Assembly (NCBI RefSeq): GCF_019710575.1
Contig: NZ_JAHWFK010000052.1
Coordinates: 1-64,000 of the forward strand
Source: Paractinoplanes polyasparticus
GTDB lineage: Bacteria; Actinomycetota; Actinomycetes; Mycobacteriales; Micromonosporaceae
DNA length: 64,000 nucleotides
Direction of reading: 5' to 3'
This document shows, one piece after another, positions 1-9,503 of the stretch (its first letter is position 1; every line of letters begins with the position of its first letter). The notes beneath the pieces are model-generated. The model made no database searches. It had not been told where the DNA came from and worked only from the letters and a program-made list of their open reading frames with translations. A program made the translations under genes and the position numbers.

Positions 1-86
1 GCGGACGAGGCGAACGCGACCACGACGAGCAGGGTGGCGGGGATCATCGCGATCAGGGCCAGACGCTTGGTGATCGAGGAACGCAT
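1..86 (-). CDS. N-terminus of an exported or membrane protein (cut by window start)
   Basis: Only the first 28 codons lie in the window. They read as a basic n-region (MRSSITKR) followed by a hydrophobic stretch rich in Ala, Val and Leu, as in a signal peptide or a first transmembrane helix. A purine-rich ribosome binding site (GAAAGGCAG) stands just before the ATG on the minus strand. It lies downstream of, and in the same direction as, the DUF4082 protein gene, with about 140 bases between. That gap holds a small CCCGG/CCGGG hairpin near the start and nothing else I recognise. Function cannot be inferred from so little. Confidence 0.6.
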   Translation of the reverse strand, partial: MRSSITKRLALIAMIPATLLVVVAFASS

Positions 87-228
87 CGACTGCCTTTCGG
101 TAAGCGGTCCCGGTTGCTGCCGGGGCTCTCACCGTTCTTGTTCGACGCCTGCGCGGAAGAGTTGGTAGCTGGGCCGATGCCCTTCAGTTGCCAGTCGGTT
201 CGCCGTCGCCGGGCGTCCTCGATGAGAC

Positions 229-3200
229 CTACTGTCCGGTTTCGGTGGGCGTCCGCCGGGGCTTGGCGTCCGAGGTGATGCTCAGCCCCCGGAAGACCGG
301 TCCCGCGCCCTCACGGCCGGCTCTGAGCTCCACCCGGTACTGCGCGTACCGCGAGCCACCCGTCACCCGGTCGTCCGGACGCACCGGGCGCCAGCCACTC
401 CAGGACGCGCCGGGCGCCGACGTGCTGCCCGTGCGGACCTGAACGACCACGGAGGCGCCGGCGGGCGCACTGGCCTCATACGTCAGCCGGTCCCACGTCA
501 CCATCTGCCCGGCGTCGAGCACCCGCGACACCAGAGTTCCGCTGCGCCCGCTCGGCCGGACCCCCTCGCTCGTGACCACAACCTGGTTCTCCGCACCGGT
601 CCGCCACTGGGCGGCCGTGTGATCGGCGACGCCCGCCGCCGAGGACACGAAGGTTGCCGGCGGCCGGCCCGGCGCGGGCCACACCGTCACGTTGCCCGCG
701 GGATCGGTGCTTCGCACGCGGTAGTAGTAGGTGGTTCCCGGTTGGAGACCGGTCACCACGGCTCGGTGCTGACGGCCGCTCAGGTCGGCCGGCCACGCGT
801 CCAGTTCCGCCGGGTCCACGCCGACGAGCACGGTGGCGGCGGCCGATTCGCCGGTGCTCCAGCTGATCCGGGCCGTGCCGTCCGCCCAGGGCAGCACCGA
901 CACGGCGGACGCCGCCGGCGCCTGGCTGTCCGGCGCTGACCTGGCAGGTGCGGCGGGAGCCTTGCGGGCGGCGGCGACAGCGCCGTATCCGGCCGCGTAG
1001 GCGCCCGGGGCGGCGGTGAACATCGCGTACTCGACGCCCTTGATCGTTGTGCGGGTGAACGGGACCGCCGTGCCCGCGCGGGTCAGCGTGGTCAGCGACC
1101 GGCCGCCCGTGCCTACGGTCGGCACCATCCCGGTCAGGCCGGTCGCGCCCGTGCCCACGTTCACGGTGAACGACAGGGTCGTGCCGGACCACGAGATCCC
1201 GGAGTACGACGAGGCGTTGCGCCCGTCGAGCCAGGTGAGCAGCTGGACCGCGCTGACCACCGGCACGCCCCGGCTCCGAGCCGACTCGAGCACCTGGTCG
1301 CTGTCGTACGTGGTGGTCAGGTCGGTGTGCATGTTGGCTGTGAAGGCCCCGTAGTAGCCCTCCGCACCCAGCGCGCGGTCGAGCAGCGTGTTGACGGTGA
1401 ACGGGTAGCTCTGCCCCGACTCGTCGGTCATCTGCGTGGCCGCCTGGTAGATGTCCAGCAGCCCGCCCGTCTTGGCCGAGAAGCGCATCGGCATGCCGGA
1501 GCCGGTCATGAAGCCCGGCCGGTCGGCGACCCAACTGCCCGGCCAGTAGTAGTAGTTCGTGTCGAGCCGGATCCCGCCGGCCGCCTCGGCCGACGCCTGT
1601 GAGGACCAGTCGGACCACACGATGCAGTGGGTGCGGTTGGTGGCGGGCGCCGCGAGGGAGCTGTACTTCGTACGCCAGGTCGTCAGCTGACTCGTGAGCG
1701 TGCTCGCGATCGAGGTGGCCGTGTAGTTGGAGCAGCCCGTGCTGAGGTGCAGCCCGATCTCGAAACCCTGGGCCTGGTACGCCGCTGCCTGGCTGTTGCT
1801 CAGCGGCGTGTCCGGGAAGACGTAGGAGGTGAAGCGGTTGCACTGCCAGGCCGCGACATCACAGCCGGCCACGCTGTTCGCGGCGTACTGGTTGAACCGG
1901 CCCGCCGTTCCCCCGGTGGCGTGGTCGTCGCCGGTGCCCACCACCACCGCCTTGAGACTGCGCGGGAAGTACCAGAACTTCGGCAGGGGCTTGCGATCCA
2001 GGTTCATCGCGCCGATCAGGTTGGCCAGCAGGCGTTGCTGTTCGTCGGCCTGGGGCACGGCCACCTTGGCCAGGTTGACCCAGTCGGGCGAGGAGCCGCC
2101 GAAGTAGAGGTCGTCGGAGCGGACCGGCCCGGAGCCGTCCCTGTCCTGCCCGTCCCAGGCCGGGTTGCCCTGCCGGGTGTGGACAAGCGACTGGGACAGG
2201 TCGAACGTGAACGCCGCGGCCTGTCCGCCCGCCGTGCCCACGTCGGCCAGGGTGACCGCCGGGTTGGTGGTGGCCGTGGTCGCGTTCGAGTAGAGCATGG
2301 CCACCGGCCGCGCTCCGGCCGGCGTCCACCGGTCGGCGGTGCCGTGGAACTGGATCGTCTGGTCGGTGATCCCGGCGCCGGGCGCGGCCGTCGTGTCGAC
2401 CTTGAGGTAGCCCTCCGACAGCGTGCCCGTCGTGCTGGTCAGACCGAGCAGGCCCGCCAGCTGTTTGTCGGGCCGGAAGGCGACGAGGTTGCCGCCGCCG
2501 GACACCCAGGTGGTGAACATGGCGACCTGGGCCGCGGTCAGTGCCGTCGAGCCGAGCAGCACGACGTCGTACTGGCTCAGCGTCGCGGCTGTGACGGCGG
2601 GAAGCTCGGCCGTGGTGAACTCGTTGAGGCCCTCGGTGCGCAACACCTCGGCCAGGAACGGGGTGAAGCCGGCCCCGCTCGGCTTGATGACGAGGATCGG
2701 GCCGCCGGGGCCCTGGTCCGGTGGCGGCGGGGGCGGGGCGGCGGTCGAGAACGCCCAGGTTGCCGGGGCCATGAGGTTGCCCGCGGCGTCCCGGGCGCCG
2801 CTGACGGTGGCCGTGTATTCGCTGGAGTGGGCCAGCGCAGCCGACGGCGTGAAGGTCACTGTGCTGGTGCCCGCGTCGTAGGTTGTGACGCCGGCGACGC
2901 CGGTGAGCGCGACGGCCGCGCCGGTCACCGCTTCGCTGAACGTGGCGGTGACCTGGGCCGTGGTCGCGACGCCGGTGGCGCCGGCGCCCGGGGAGCGGGC
3001 GGACAGCACCGGCGGCGTGGTGTCGGCGGCCACGGTGTTGAAGACGACGTCGACCCAGTAGTTGGTGGCCTGGTAGGTGCCGGTGGGGAAGGCGCTGGCC
3101 CCGTACCGGTAAAGGCCGTTGCCGCTGTTGGCCGCGTTCGCCACGGCGGTCAGCGGGCCGCGGGAGACGGCAGCGGCCAGGCCGTTGGCCGTCGCGGAGT

Positions 3201-4401
3201 AGAAGCCGGTGTCGGTGTGGTACGAGGCGACGTAGGTGGTGTTGGCGGTGACCGCGACCGGGCTGGGCAGGGTGGCGGTCTGCCAGCCGGTCGCGGACTC
3301 ACCGGTGAACGCCACCGTGCTGAGCCGGGTGCCGGTGTTCGTCCACAGGCCGCCGGTGTGCGTGCCGCTGTTGCCGCTGCCCTTGTAGAACTTGAGGCCG
3401 GTGATGAATCCGGCTGTGCTGGTGCGGAACCGTACGCCGAGCTCCACCGCGGAGTTGTCGGCCACGGCGGCTGTGGCCGGGGTGGCGGTCGGCGGCCAGA
3501 TCGTGCAGGGGCAAGCACCGCCGGGCGCTGCGGTGGTGAAGTTCCAGGTGTACGGAACCATCGTGTTGCCCGCCGCGTCCCGGGCGCCGGTGACCGTGGC
3601 CGTGTAGGACGTCGAGGCGGCGAGCGGCGAGGACGGCGTGACGGTGAGGGTCCGGGACACCGCGTCGTACGAGGACGCCCCGGCCACACCGCCGACAGCG
3701 AGGACCGCCGAGCCCGCTTGGAGCGCCTCGCTGAACGTGGCGCTGACCGTGGTCGTCGTGGGCACGCCGGTGGCGCCGGAGGCGGGATTCGACGCGGAGA
3801 CCGACGGCGGGGTGGTGTCCACGCCGTTGTCGGTGAACACGATGTCGACCCAGTAGTTGGCCGACATCCAGGTGTTGGCCGGGAAACCGCCGCCGGCGCC
3901 GTACCGGTAGACGCCGTTGCCACCGTCGTCGCCGTTCCGAAGCGCGTGCAGGGGCTCGTTGTCGACCCCGGCCGTCGCAAACGTGTTGTCGTCGGCCGCG
4001 TACCGGCCGTTGGGTGCGTAGTACGAGGCGACGTAGGTGGTGCCGGCGGCAATGGCCACCGGCGCCGCGAAGGTGGCAGTCTGCCAGCCGGTCGCCGTCT
4101 CGTTGGTGAACGTGGCGGTGCCCAGGTTGACCCCGGCCGCGCTCCACAGATGCCCGACGTGGGTGCCGGTGTTGCCGCTGCCCTTGTAGAAACGCACGGC
4201 AGTGACGAAGCCGTTGTTGTCCGAGCGGAACTTCACGCCCACCTCGACGGCCGCGGTGTCGGGCTCGGCCGGGTTGGCCGGCACGGCCGTCGAGGGCCAG
4301 ATCGAGCACGGGCAGACGGCGGCCGCCGCGGCCTGCGGGGCGGTGAGGAACGTGGCCACCAGGGCCAGGCAGAGCGCGAGCAACAACGGGCGTCGGCGCA
4401 T
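229..4401 (-). CDS. Secreted multidomain protein: DUF4082 x2, Ig-like x2, ThuA-like and deacetylase-like domains
   Basis: A 1390-residue exported protein. Residues 1-28 are a signal peptide ending in an Ala run. Two DUF4082 modules (about 33-190 and 299-455) each begin with a CPC(S/T)IW motif, and each is followed by a Big_5-type Ig-like module (195-291 and 460-553). After a proline linker come a ThuA/glutamine-amidotransferase-like fold (567-800) and a region resembling polysaccharide deacetylases (813-1060), with GDDH at 824-827, EIGLH at 881-885 and NMHTD at 1023-1027 as possible metal and catalytic residues. A fibronectin III module (about 1160-1250) and an unassigned C-terminal domain finish it. 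It starts 9 bases after the preceding DMFA-like gene and should share its transcript. The polysaccharide locus around it suggests binding or trimming of surface glycan; activity is inferred and the exact deacetylase family is uncertain. Confidence 0.85.
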   Translation of the reverse strand: MRRRPLLLALCLALVATFLTAPQAAAAAVCPCSIWPSTAVPANPAEPDTAAVEVGVKFRSDNNGFVTAVRFYKGSGNTGTHVGHLWSAAGVNLGTATFTNETATGWQTATFAAPVAIAAGTTYVASYYAPNGRYAADDNTFATAGVDNEPLHALRNGDDGGNGVYRYGAGGGFPANTWMSANYWVDIVFTDNGVDTTPPSVSASNPASGATGVPTTTTVSATFSEALQAGSAVLAVGGVAGASSYDAVSRTLTVTPSSPLAASTSYTATVTGARDAAGNTMVPYTWNFTTAAPGGACPCTIWPPTATPATAAVADNSAVELGVRFRTSTAGFITGLKFYKGSGNSGTHTGGLWTNTGTRLSTVAFTGESATGWQTATLPSPVAVTANTTYVASYHTDTGFYSATANGLAAAVSRGPLTAVANAANSGNGLYRYGASAFPTGTYQATNYWVDVVFNTVAADTTPPVLSARSPGAGATGVATTAQVTATFSEAVTGAAVALTGVAGVTTYDAGTSTVTFTPSAALAHSSEYTATVSGARDAAGNLMAPATWAFSTAAPPPPPPDQGPGGPILVIKPSGAGFTPFLAEVLRTEGLNEFTTAELPAVTAATLSQYDVVLLGSTALTAAQVAMFTTWVSGGGNLVAFRPDKQLAGLLGLTSTTGTLSEGYLKVDTTAAPGAGITDQTIQFHGTADRWTPAGARPVAMLYSNATTATTNPAVTLADVGTAGGQAAAFTFDLSQSLVHTRQGNPAWDGQDRDGSGPVRSDDLYFGGSSPDWVNLAKVAVPQADEQQRLLANLIGAMNLDRKPLPKFWYFPRSLKAVVVGTGDDHATGGTAGRFNQYAANSVAGCDVAAWQCNRFTSYVFPDTPLSNSQAAAYQAQGFEIGLHLSTGCSNYTATSIASTLTSQLTTWRTKYSSLAAPATNRTHCIVWSDWSSQASAEAAGGIRLDTNYYYWPGSWVADRPGFMTGSGMPMRFSAKTGGLLDIYQAATQMTDESGQSYPFTVNTLLDRALGAEGYYGAFTANMHTDLTTTYDSDQVLESARSRGVPVVSAVQLLTWLDGRNASSYSGISWSGTTLSFTVNVGTGATGLTGMVPTVGTGGRSLTTLTRAGTAVPFTRTTIKGVEYAMFTAAPGAYAAGYGAVAAARKAPAAPARSAPDSQAPAASAVSVLPWADGTARISWSTGESAAATVLVGVDPAELDAWPADLSGRQHRAVVTGLQPGTTYYYRVRSTDPAGNVTVWPAPGRPPATFVSSAAGVADHTAAQWRTGAENQVVVTSEGVRPSGRSGTLVSRVLDAGQMVTWDRLTYEASAPAGASVVVQVRTGSTSAPGASWSGWRPVRPDDRVTGGSRYAQYRVELRAGREGAGPVFRGLSITSDAKPRRTPTETGQ

Positions 4402-4410
4402 ATGAGCCTC

Positions 4411-7400
4411 TCAGGAAGCCGGAGTGAACAGGACGTCGACCCAGTAGTTGCTCGCTTGCCACCCGGCGGAGGGGAAGCCGCCGCCGGTTCCGTAGCGGTA
4501 GACGCCGTTGACGCCGTCGACCCTGTCCCGCAGGGCGTGCAGCGTCCCGTTGTCCACGCCGGAGGTGGCGAAGTAACCGATATCGGCGGCGTACCGACCG
4601 GCGGGCGCGTAATAGGAGACGACGTACGTCGTGCCGGCGGTGATCGTCACCGGCGTGGCGAACGTCGCCGTCTGCCAGCCGGTCGCGGTCTCGCCGGTGA
4701 AGGTCACCGTGCCCAGGTTGGTTCCGGTCGCGCTCCACAGGCGGCCCACGTGCGTGCCGGTGTTGCCGCTGCCCTTGTAGAACCGCACCCCGGTCACCTG
4801 ACCGCCCACGTCGGAGCGGAATTTCGTGCCCACCTCGACCGCGGCGGTGTCCGTGTCGGCGGGCGTGCCGGGCGTCGCGGCGGCGGCCCAGATCGAGCAC
4901 GGGCAGCCGCTGGGGGTGCTCGCCGCGGTGGTGAACGACCAGGACGTCGTGGCCATGGCGTTGCCGGCTGCGTCCCGGGCGCCGCTGACCGTCACCGTGT
5001 ACTGAGTCGAGGCGGCCAGGGGGGCCGAGGGCGTGAAGGTCGCCGTCGAGCTGCCGCTGTCGTAGGCAGTGGAGCCGGCTACGCCGTTGACCGCCACGAC
5101 CGCGCCGCTGATCGGCTCGCTGAAGGTCGCGGCCACCGCAGCGGTGCGGGCCACGCCCGTGGCGCCTGGGGCGGGCGTACGGGTGACCACCGTGGGAGCG
5201 GTGGTGTCGGGTGCGCCGCCGCCGGGGCTGAACACCACGTCGACCCAGTAGTTGGCCGATTCCCAGGCCAAGGTGGGGAACCCGGTGCCGAACCGGTAGA
5301 CGCCGTTCACGCCGTCGGCTCCGTCGCGCAGGGCGTGCAGCGGCTCGTTGTCGTAGCCCTGCGTCAGGAAGTAGTTCGTATCGGCGGCATAGCGGCCGTT
5401 CGGCGCGAAGTACGACACGACGTACGTCGTCCCGGCCGTGAGCGACACCGGCGTCGAGAGGTTGGCCTGCTGCCAGCCCGAGGCCGTCTCCCCGGTGAAG
5501 GTGACCGAGGCCAGCTGCGTGCCCGCGGCTGTCCACAGGCGGCCGACGTGGGTGCCGGTGTTGGCCGAGCTCTTGTAGAACCGGATCGCGGTGACCCGCC
5601 CGGCCACGTCGGCCCGGAACTTCGTGCCGACCTCGGTGCCGGCGGTGTCGGGGTCGGCGGCGACGGCCGGAGTGAGGCCCGAGCCCCAGATGCTGCACGG
5701 GCAGGACCGCGCCCCCACGGTGACGCCCGTGGTCGCGTCCGCGCCCACGTTGGCGCTGTCGTCGGCCGCTCGCACCCGGATGGTGGCCGGGCCACTGACG
5801 GTTGGATTCCAGGTGTACGTCCAACTGGCCCGGCCGGTGGCCGGGTGCCAGGAGGCGCCGCTGTCAGTGGAGATCTCGACGCCGCCGACCACCCCGCCGC
5901 CGGTGTCGGTGGCCGTGCCCGAGATGGTCACGGGCGAACCGGCCTGCACGCTCGCCCCGGCGGCGGGCGTGGTGATGACGGCGCTCGGCCCGGCGGTGTC
6001 GGTGGACGCCGTGGCGGCGGTCAGGCCGGCCTGCGGGGTGGCCGGTTGGGCGCCCATGTCGGCGAACAGGTTGACCGTGGCCTGCCGCATCGGGGTGCTG
6101 GCCGCTCCGGAGCCACGGTCGTAGGTGCTGTCGAGGCCCCACGACCACTGGACCGTGCCGGCGCCGAAGACCAGCGCCCCGCTGGGCGCGCGGTAGAGCG
6201 TCAGGTTGTGGGTGGCGCTGCCGGTGGCGTACGTCGAACCGTAGTCCTGCAGCACGTCGAGCCCACTGGCCGTGGTCGTGGAGAGCCGGATCAGCCCGCG
6301 GGGCCGGGCGCCGTTGTCCGCGTCGACGTCCCACTCGTAGCCGACCGTGCCGGTGCCGAGCGTGGCCGTGGCGCCGGCCGCCTGGGCGGCCACGGTGGTG
6401 CCGCGCCAGAGCCGCATCTTGCCGTCCGCTGCCGGCACCCGCAGGTTCACCGTACCGGCGTTGACCTTGAAGGCCGTGCCGGTCAGCCCGTTCTCGGGGC
6501 GGTTGCCGTCGGCCGGCGGGCTGAACCGCGGATCACGCCAGGTGCCGGTCCACTCCGCACTGGGGTCGATCTTGGCGTTGGCGTGAGTCTCCTTGTACGC
6601 GACCAGGGTGCGGTACGGCGTGCCGGAGCCGTCGATCGAGGACTCCCAGCGGGTCTTCCAGAACACCTCGTTGCCGCTGAAGAACGCGAGGTGCACGCCG
6701 GCGTCCCGGGCCGCCTCCACGTTGGCTCGCTGCCGCCCCGACCAGTACTCGTCGTGGCCGACCGAGAGGAACGCCCGATGGTTGGTCAGCAGCGGGCCAC
6801 GGGCGTCGGTGTCGACCCCGGAGATGTAGCTGACGTCGTAGCCGTTGGCCTCCAGCCACCGGACCATCGGGTACTCGGCGTTGAAGACCGAGTCCTCCGA
6901 GCCGGTGCCGCGGGTGGTGACGGGCCGGTTGTAGCTCACCTTGTAGGCCCGCCCGGCCGGCGACCCGGCGTAGAGGCTGTTGCCGCCGTACTGGTTGTAA
7001 GCCTGCCAGGTCGTGTCCGAGGTCTGGAAGACCAGGTCGGACCGGCCCGCGTCGTCGCGGACGACGAAGACGACGTGGCTCGCCCCGGAGGTGCCGTCGG
7101 TGCGGACCAGCCGGGCGAAGTAGATCCCGGAGACGGCCGTGGCCGGCACGGTCCACGACGCCGAGACAGCCCAGTTGCCGCAGTCGACCAGCCCGGTCGT
7201 GGGGGCGGTGAGGCACTCGGGCTGGGTCTGCCGGCCGACCGGGTTCACGGTCGTGATCAGGCGCGCCCCGGCGCCGCCGTAGTAGCCCATCCGGTAGATG
7301 TCGAGCCGGTACGAGGCCGCCGTCGTCCTCACCTTGAAGCGCTGCGTCCCGCCGGCGTTCACGCTCATGTCGGTGGCGAAGCCCTGAATCGCCGCGCTGC

Positions 7401-7569
7401 CCGAGCCGGCCACGTCCCAGGTCGAGGACGGGGTGCCGGGCTTGCTGTTCTCGCACGCGACCGGATTGGCGAGCGGGGCGCAGGGATCGGCCGCCGCAGC
7501 CGCGGACGGCGCCAGCAGGCCGGCCGCAACCAGGACGAGGGCGAGCAGCGGGCGCAACGACTTGGGCAT
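4411..7569 (-). CDS. Secreted N,N-dimethylformamidase-beta-like protein with Ig and DUF4082 modules
   Basis: 1052 residues. A signal peptide (about 1-27) is followed by a domain of about 470 residues like the C-terminal part of the N,N-dimethylformamidase beta subunit, with VGHDEYWSG and FFSGNE motifs. Then come an Ig-like module (about 510-610), a DUF4082 module introduced by CPCSIW, a Big_5 module and a second CPCSIW-DUF4082 module. I chose the ATG at 7569 because GAGGCGG stands in front of it and a signal peptide follows at once; a longer reading would run into the upstream glycosyltransferase gene. It is a paralog of the gene at 14194. Real DMFase is an intracellular amidase, so secretion and the location in a polysaccharide locus point to another substrate, perhaps an amide or N-acyl group on surface glycan (inference). 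Confidence 0.88.
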   Translation of the reverse strand: MPKSLRPLLALVLVAAGLLAPSAAAAADPCAPLANPVACENSKPGTPSSTWDVAGSGSAAIQGFATDMSVNAGGTQRFKVRTTAASYRLDIYRMGYYGGAGARLITTVNPVGRQTQPECLTAPTTGLVDCGNWAVSASWTVPATAVSGIYFARLVRTDGTSGASHVVFVVRDDAGRSDLVFQTSDTTWQAYNQYGGNSLYAGSPAGRAYKVSYNRPVTTRGTGSEDSVFNAEYPMVRWLEANGYDVSYISGVDTDARGPLLTNHRAFLSVGHDEYWSGRQRANVEAARDAGVHLAFFSGNEVFWKTRWESSIDGSGTPYRTLVAYKETHANAKIDPSAEWTGTWRDPRFSPPADGNRPENGLTGTAFKVNAGTVNLRVPAADGKMRLWRGTTVAAQAAGATATLGTGTVGYEWDVDADNGARPRGLIRLSTTTASGLDVLQDYGSTYATGSATHNLTLYRAPSGALVFGAGTVQWSWGLDSTYDRGSGAASTPMRQATVNLFADMGAQPATPQAGLTAATASTDTAGPSAVITTPAAGASVQAGSPVTISGTATDTGGGVVGGVEISTDSGASWHPATGRASWTYTWNPTVSGPATIRVRAADDSANVGADATTGVTVGARSCPCSIWGSGLTPAVAADPDTAGTEVGTKFRADVAGRVTAIRFYKSSANTGTHVGRLWTAAGTQLASVTFTGETASGWQQANLSTPVSLTAGTTYVVSYFAPNGRYAADTNYFLTQGYDNEPLHALRDGADGVNGVYRFGTGFPTLAWESANYWVDVVFSPGGGAPDTTAPTVVTRTPAPGATGVARTAAVAATFSEPISGAVVAVNGVAGSTAYDSGSSTATFTPSAPLAASTQYTVTVSGARDAAGNAMATTSWSFTTAASTPSGCPCSIWAAAATPGTPADTDTAAVEVGTKFRSDVGGQVTGVRFYKGSGNTGTHVGRLWSATGTNLGTVTFTGETATGWQTATFATPVTITAGTTYVVSYYAPAGRYAADIGYFATSGVDNGTLHALRDRVDGVNGVYRYGTGGGFPSAGWQASNYWVDVLFTPAS

Positions 7570-7580
7570 GGTGTACCGCC

Positions 7581-8558
7581 TCACATGGCAGTCGGGGTTT
7601 CCTCGAGCAGGACGCTGTGCGGCGGACGGGGTTCGTCGACCTCGGGCCAACCGGCCCGCCAGGTGCGGCGCTCCCGCCAGATGACCGTCCAGTCGGCGCT
7701 GCGGGACCGGCCCCGGCCGAGCACGGTCGTGCCGACCGCGCGCAGGCCGACGCCGGCTGTCAGCAGGCCGAGGCCCACCCGCGCCCTGGTGGGCGACCAG
7801 TGCCGGCGTACGTACGTCGCCTTGCCCCGCAGGATCTTGATGCGCTGACCCTCGGAGCTGGACGACGCGCCGCCGACATGGATGACGGAGGCGCTCGGCA
7901 CCACGACCGGACGAGCGCCCAGCGCCGCGGCCCGGGCGCAGAGGTCGATGTCGTCGCTGTACAGGAAGTAGATCGGGTCGAACCCGCCGAGGCGGTCGAA
8001 CAGGTCGCGCTCGACGAGCATGCAGCAGCCCGAGACCGCCGGCACCTCGCGGACGCTCTTCCGGTCGTACCCGGGAAGCCTTTCGGGGTTGAACCACCCG
8101 ATCACCGAGCCGAGCCCGGTGGCGAAGCCGACGTAGCTGCGCAGGCTGGGCAGACCCCAGCAGCAGTACATGTCGTCGGTGCCGTCGGCGTGCAGCGTGC
8201 GGCCGGTGTAGATGCCGTGATGCGGGTGCTGCCGGGCGAAGCGGAAGAGCTCGTCGACCGGATGGCCGACAGGCGCGGCGTCCGGGTTGAGCAGTAGGAC
8301 ATAGCGGCCGCGACTCGCGACCACGCCCCGGTTGACGCCCCGGCCCCAGCCGACGTTCTCGGTCAGCCGCACCAGCCGGACTTCCGGAAAGGCTTCGGCG
8401 ATGGCGTCCGCCGAGTCGTCGGCCGACGCGTTGTCGACCACTGTCACGTCGAAGTCGACCGCGCCGGTGCGGCTGTCGATCAACTTCTTCAGCCCGTCCA
8501 GCGTGAGCTCACGGGTGTTGTACGAGACGATGACGACGGAGAGGTCGGGGCGGCTCAT
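7581..8558 (-). CDS. Family 2 glycosyltransferase (rhamnosyltransferase-like)
   Basis: 325 residues, probably cytoplasmic and peripheral to the membrane. The GT-A fold shows in VVIVSYN near the N-terminus, a VDNASADDS nucleotide-sugar motif, LLNPDA as the DxD-type element and the acceptor-side motif YSDDIDLC typical of bacterial rhamnosyltransferase-like GT2 enzymes. It should add one sugar to a lipid-linked glycan intermediate; donor and acceptor are unknown. The ATG at 8558 overlaps the stop of the WecG-type gene in an ATGA, so the two are translationally coupled. The secreted DMFA-like gene follows 11 bases later in the same direction, which places a cytoplasmic transferase and exported proteins on one transcript. 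Confidence 0.9.
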   Translation of the reverse strand: MSRPDLSVVIVSYNTRELTLDGLKKLIDSRTGAVDFDVTVVDNASADDSADAIAEAFPEVRLVRLTENVGWGRGVNRGVVASRGRYVLLLNPDAAPVGHPVDELFRFARQHPHHGIYTGRTLHADGTDDMYCCWGLPSLRSYVGFATGLGSVIGWFNPERLPGYDRKSVREVPAVSGCCMLVERDLFDRLGGFDPIYFLYSDDIDLCARAAALGARPVVVPSASVIHVGGASSSSEGQRIKILRGKATYVRRHWSPTRARVGLGLLTAGVGLRAVGTTVLGRGRSRSADWTVIWRERRTWRAGWPEVDEPRPPHSVLLEETPTAM

Positions 8559-9358
8559 CGCGATCCCTCCGAGCGGCGGCGAAGGCCCTCCCGGGCGGCG
8601 GCGACGAGCAGCCGGGCCGCGAACGGCGCGTCGTCGACGAGGTAGCGGCGCATCAGCCGGCGCGGTTCGAGGGCCAGGCGGTGCACCCATTCCAGCCCGC
8701 TGCGCTGCATCCACCCGGGGGCGCGGGAGTGGACACCCGCCACGAAGCCGATCGCCGCGCCGCAGCCCAGGAACCAGGTCTGCGGCAGACGGCGCCGGAG
8801 CCGGGCGATGACCCTTTCCTGCTTGGGGAAGCCGAAGCCGACGAAGACCAGGTCGGGGGCGGCGCCGACGACCTCGTCGCACACCGCGGCGTACTCCTGT
8901 TCGCGGGTGTCGAAGCCGAGGGACGGACTGAGGCAGCCGGCGATCTTGAGAGCCGGCAACCGGTCGCGCAGGACCTCCGCCGCCCGGGTGGCCGTGCCCG
9001 GCTCGCCACCCAGCAGGTGGACCGACCGGCCGGCGCCGGCCATCGCGGCCGACAGGCTCCAGATCAGATCGGCCCCGGCCACCCGCGCGGGCAGCGGATC
9101 ACCGGCCAGCCGGCTGGCCCAGATGAGCGGCTTGCCGTCCGCGACAACGAGGGACGATGCCCGTACATGGGCCCGTGAATCCGCATCCCGCACGACACGG
9201 TGGAGAATGTCCACATTGGGAGTGACGATCTGTCCGCCATCGCCGTCCGCCAATTCCTCCAGAACTCGCGCAACCACCTCATCCTCGGTCAACCGATCAA
9301 ATTGGACGCCGGCCAACGTTATCCGATTTGCTGGCGTCACAACGGTTTTGGGGACCAT
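8555..9358 (-). CDS. WecG/TagA/CpsF family glycosyltransferase (GT26)
   Basis: 267 residues from the ATG at 9358. Family hallmarks are TPNVD near residue 46, ADGKPLIW near 73 and VFVGFGFPKQE toward the C-terminus. Known members transfer N-acetylmannosamine or its uronic acid onto an undecaprenyl-PP-GlcNAc type lipid carrier, an early step of enterobacterial common antigen or wall teichoic acid synthesis. Here it probably adds the second sugar of the polysaccharide repeat (inference). The start is not certain: the ATG lacks a strong ribosome site, and a GTG 15 bases upstream has an AGG seven bases before it. The gene is first in its leftward operon and is divergent from the GT2 gene at 9504. 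Confidence 0.85.
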   Translation of the reverse strand: MVPKTVVTPANRITLAGVQFDRLTEDEVVARVLEELADGDGGQIVTPNVDILHRVVRDADSRAHVRASSLVVADGKPLIWASRLAGDPLPARVAGADLIWSLSAAMAGAGRSVHLLGGEPGTATRAAEVLRDRLPALKIAGCLSPSLGFDTREQEYAAVCDEVVGAAPDLVFVGFGFPKQERVIARLRRRLPQTWFLGCGAAIGFVAGVHSRAPGWMQRSGLEWVHRLALEPRRLMRRYLVDDAPFAARLLVAAAREGLRRRSEGSR

Positions 9359-9503
9359 CTGAGAGTCCGTCACACCGTGGAACCTATCGGCCCATCCGAA
9401 GTGGACAAGCCCTCGAACGGCCGTCGGCACTGTCGACAATGGGATAGCAACTCGTCCATTCGACCGGTTGTTGAGAAACGGTCCGGCCGGAAGCATCCGT
9501 GGT
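9359..9503. promoter_or_regulatory. Divergent promoter region between two polysaccharide transferase genes
   Basis: This 145-base gap separates the heads of the leftward WecG operon and the rightward GT2 operon and is visibly less GC-rich than its surroundings. Promoters for both operons should lie here. I could not fix confident -35/-10 pairs. A TTG at 9468 could serve as a longer start for the rightward gene, but the GTG at 9504 with GGAAG upstream fits the family N-terminus better. Confidence 0.4.

Noticed and set aside
87..228. A riboswitch (c-di-GMP or cobalamin type) in the leader of the first gene
   Set aside because: I compared it with the conserved cores I know and found no match; only a short CCCGG/CCGGG hairpin is present.
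1627..7848. A 2073-codon open frame on the plus strand across the DUF4082 genes
   Set aside because: It is antisense to two clear genes. Its product is Arg/Gly/Ala-rich without domains, as expected for the third-position-biased shadow of high-GC coding DNA. The same holds for 15772-19374 minus and the 51006-53621 minus frame.
9359..9503. A LexA-type box suggested by TGTCGACAAT
   Set aside because: The spacing and flanks do not fit the actinobacterial GAACN4-GTTC pattern.
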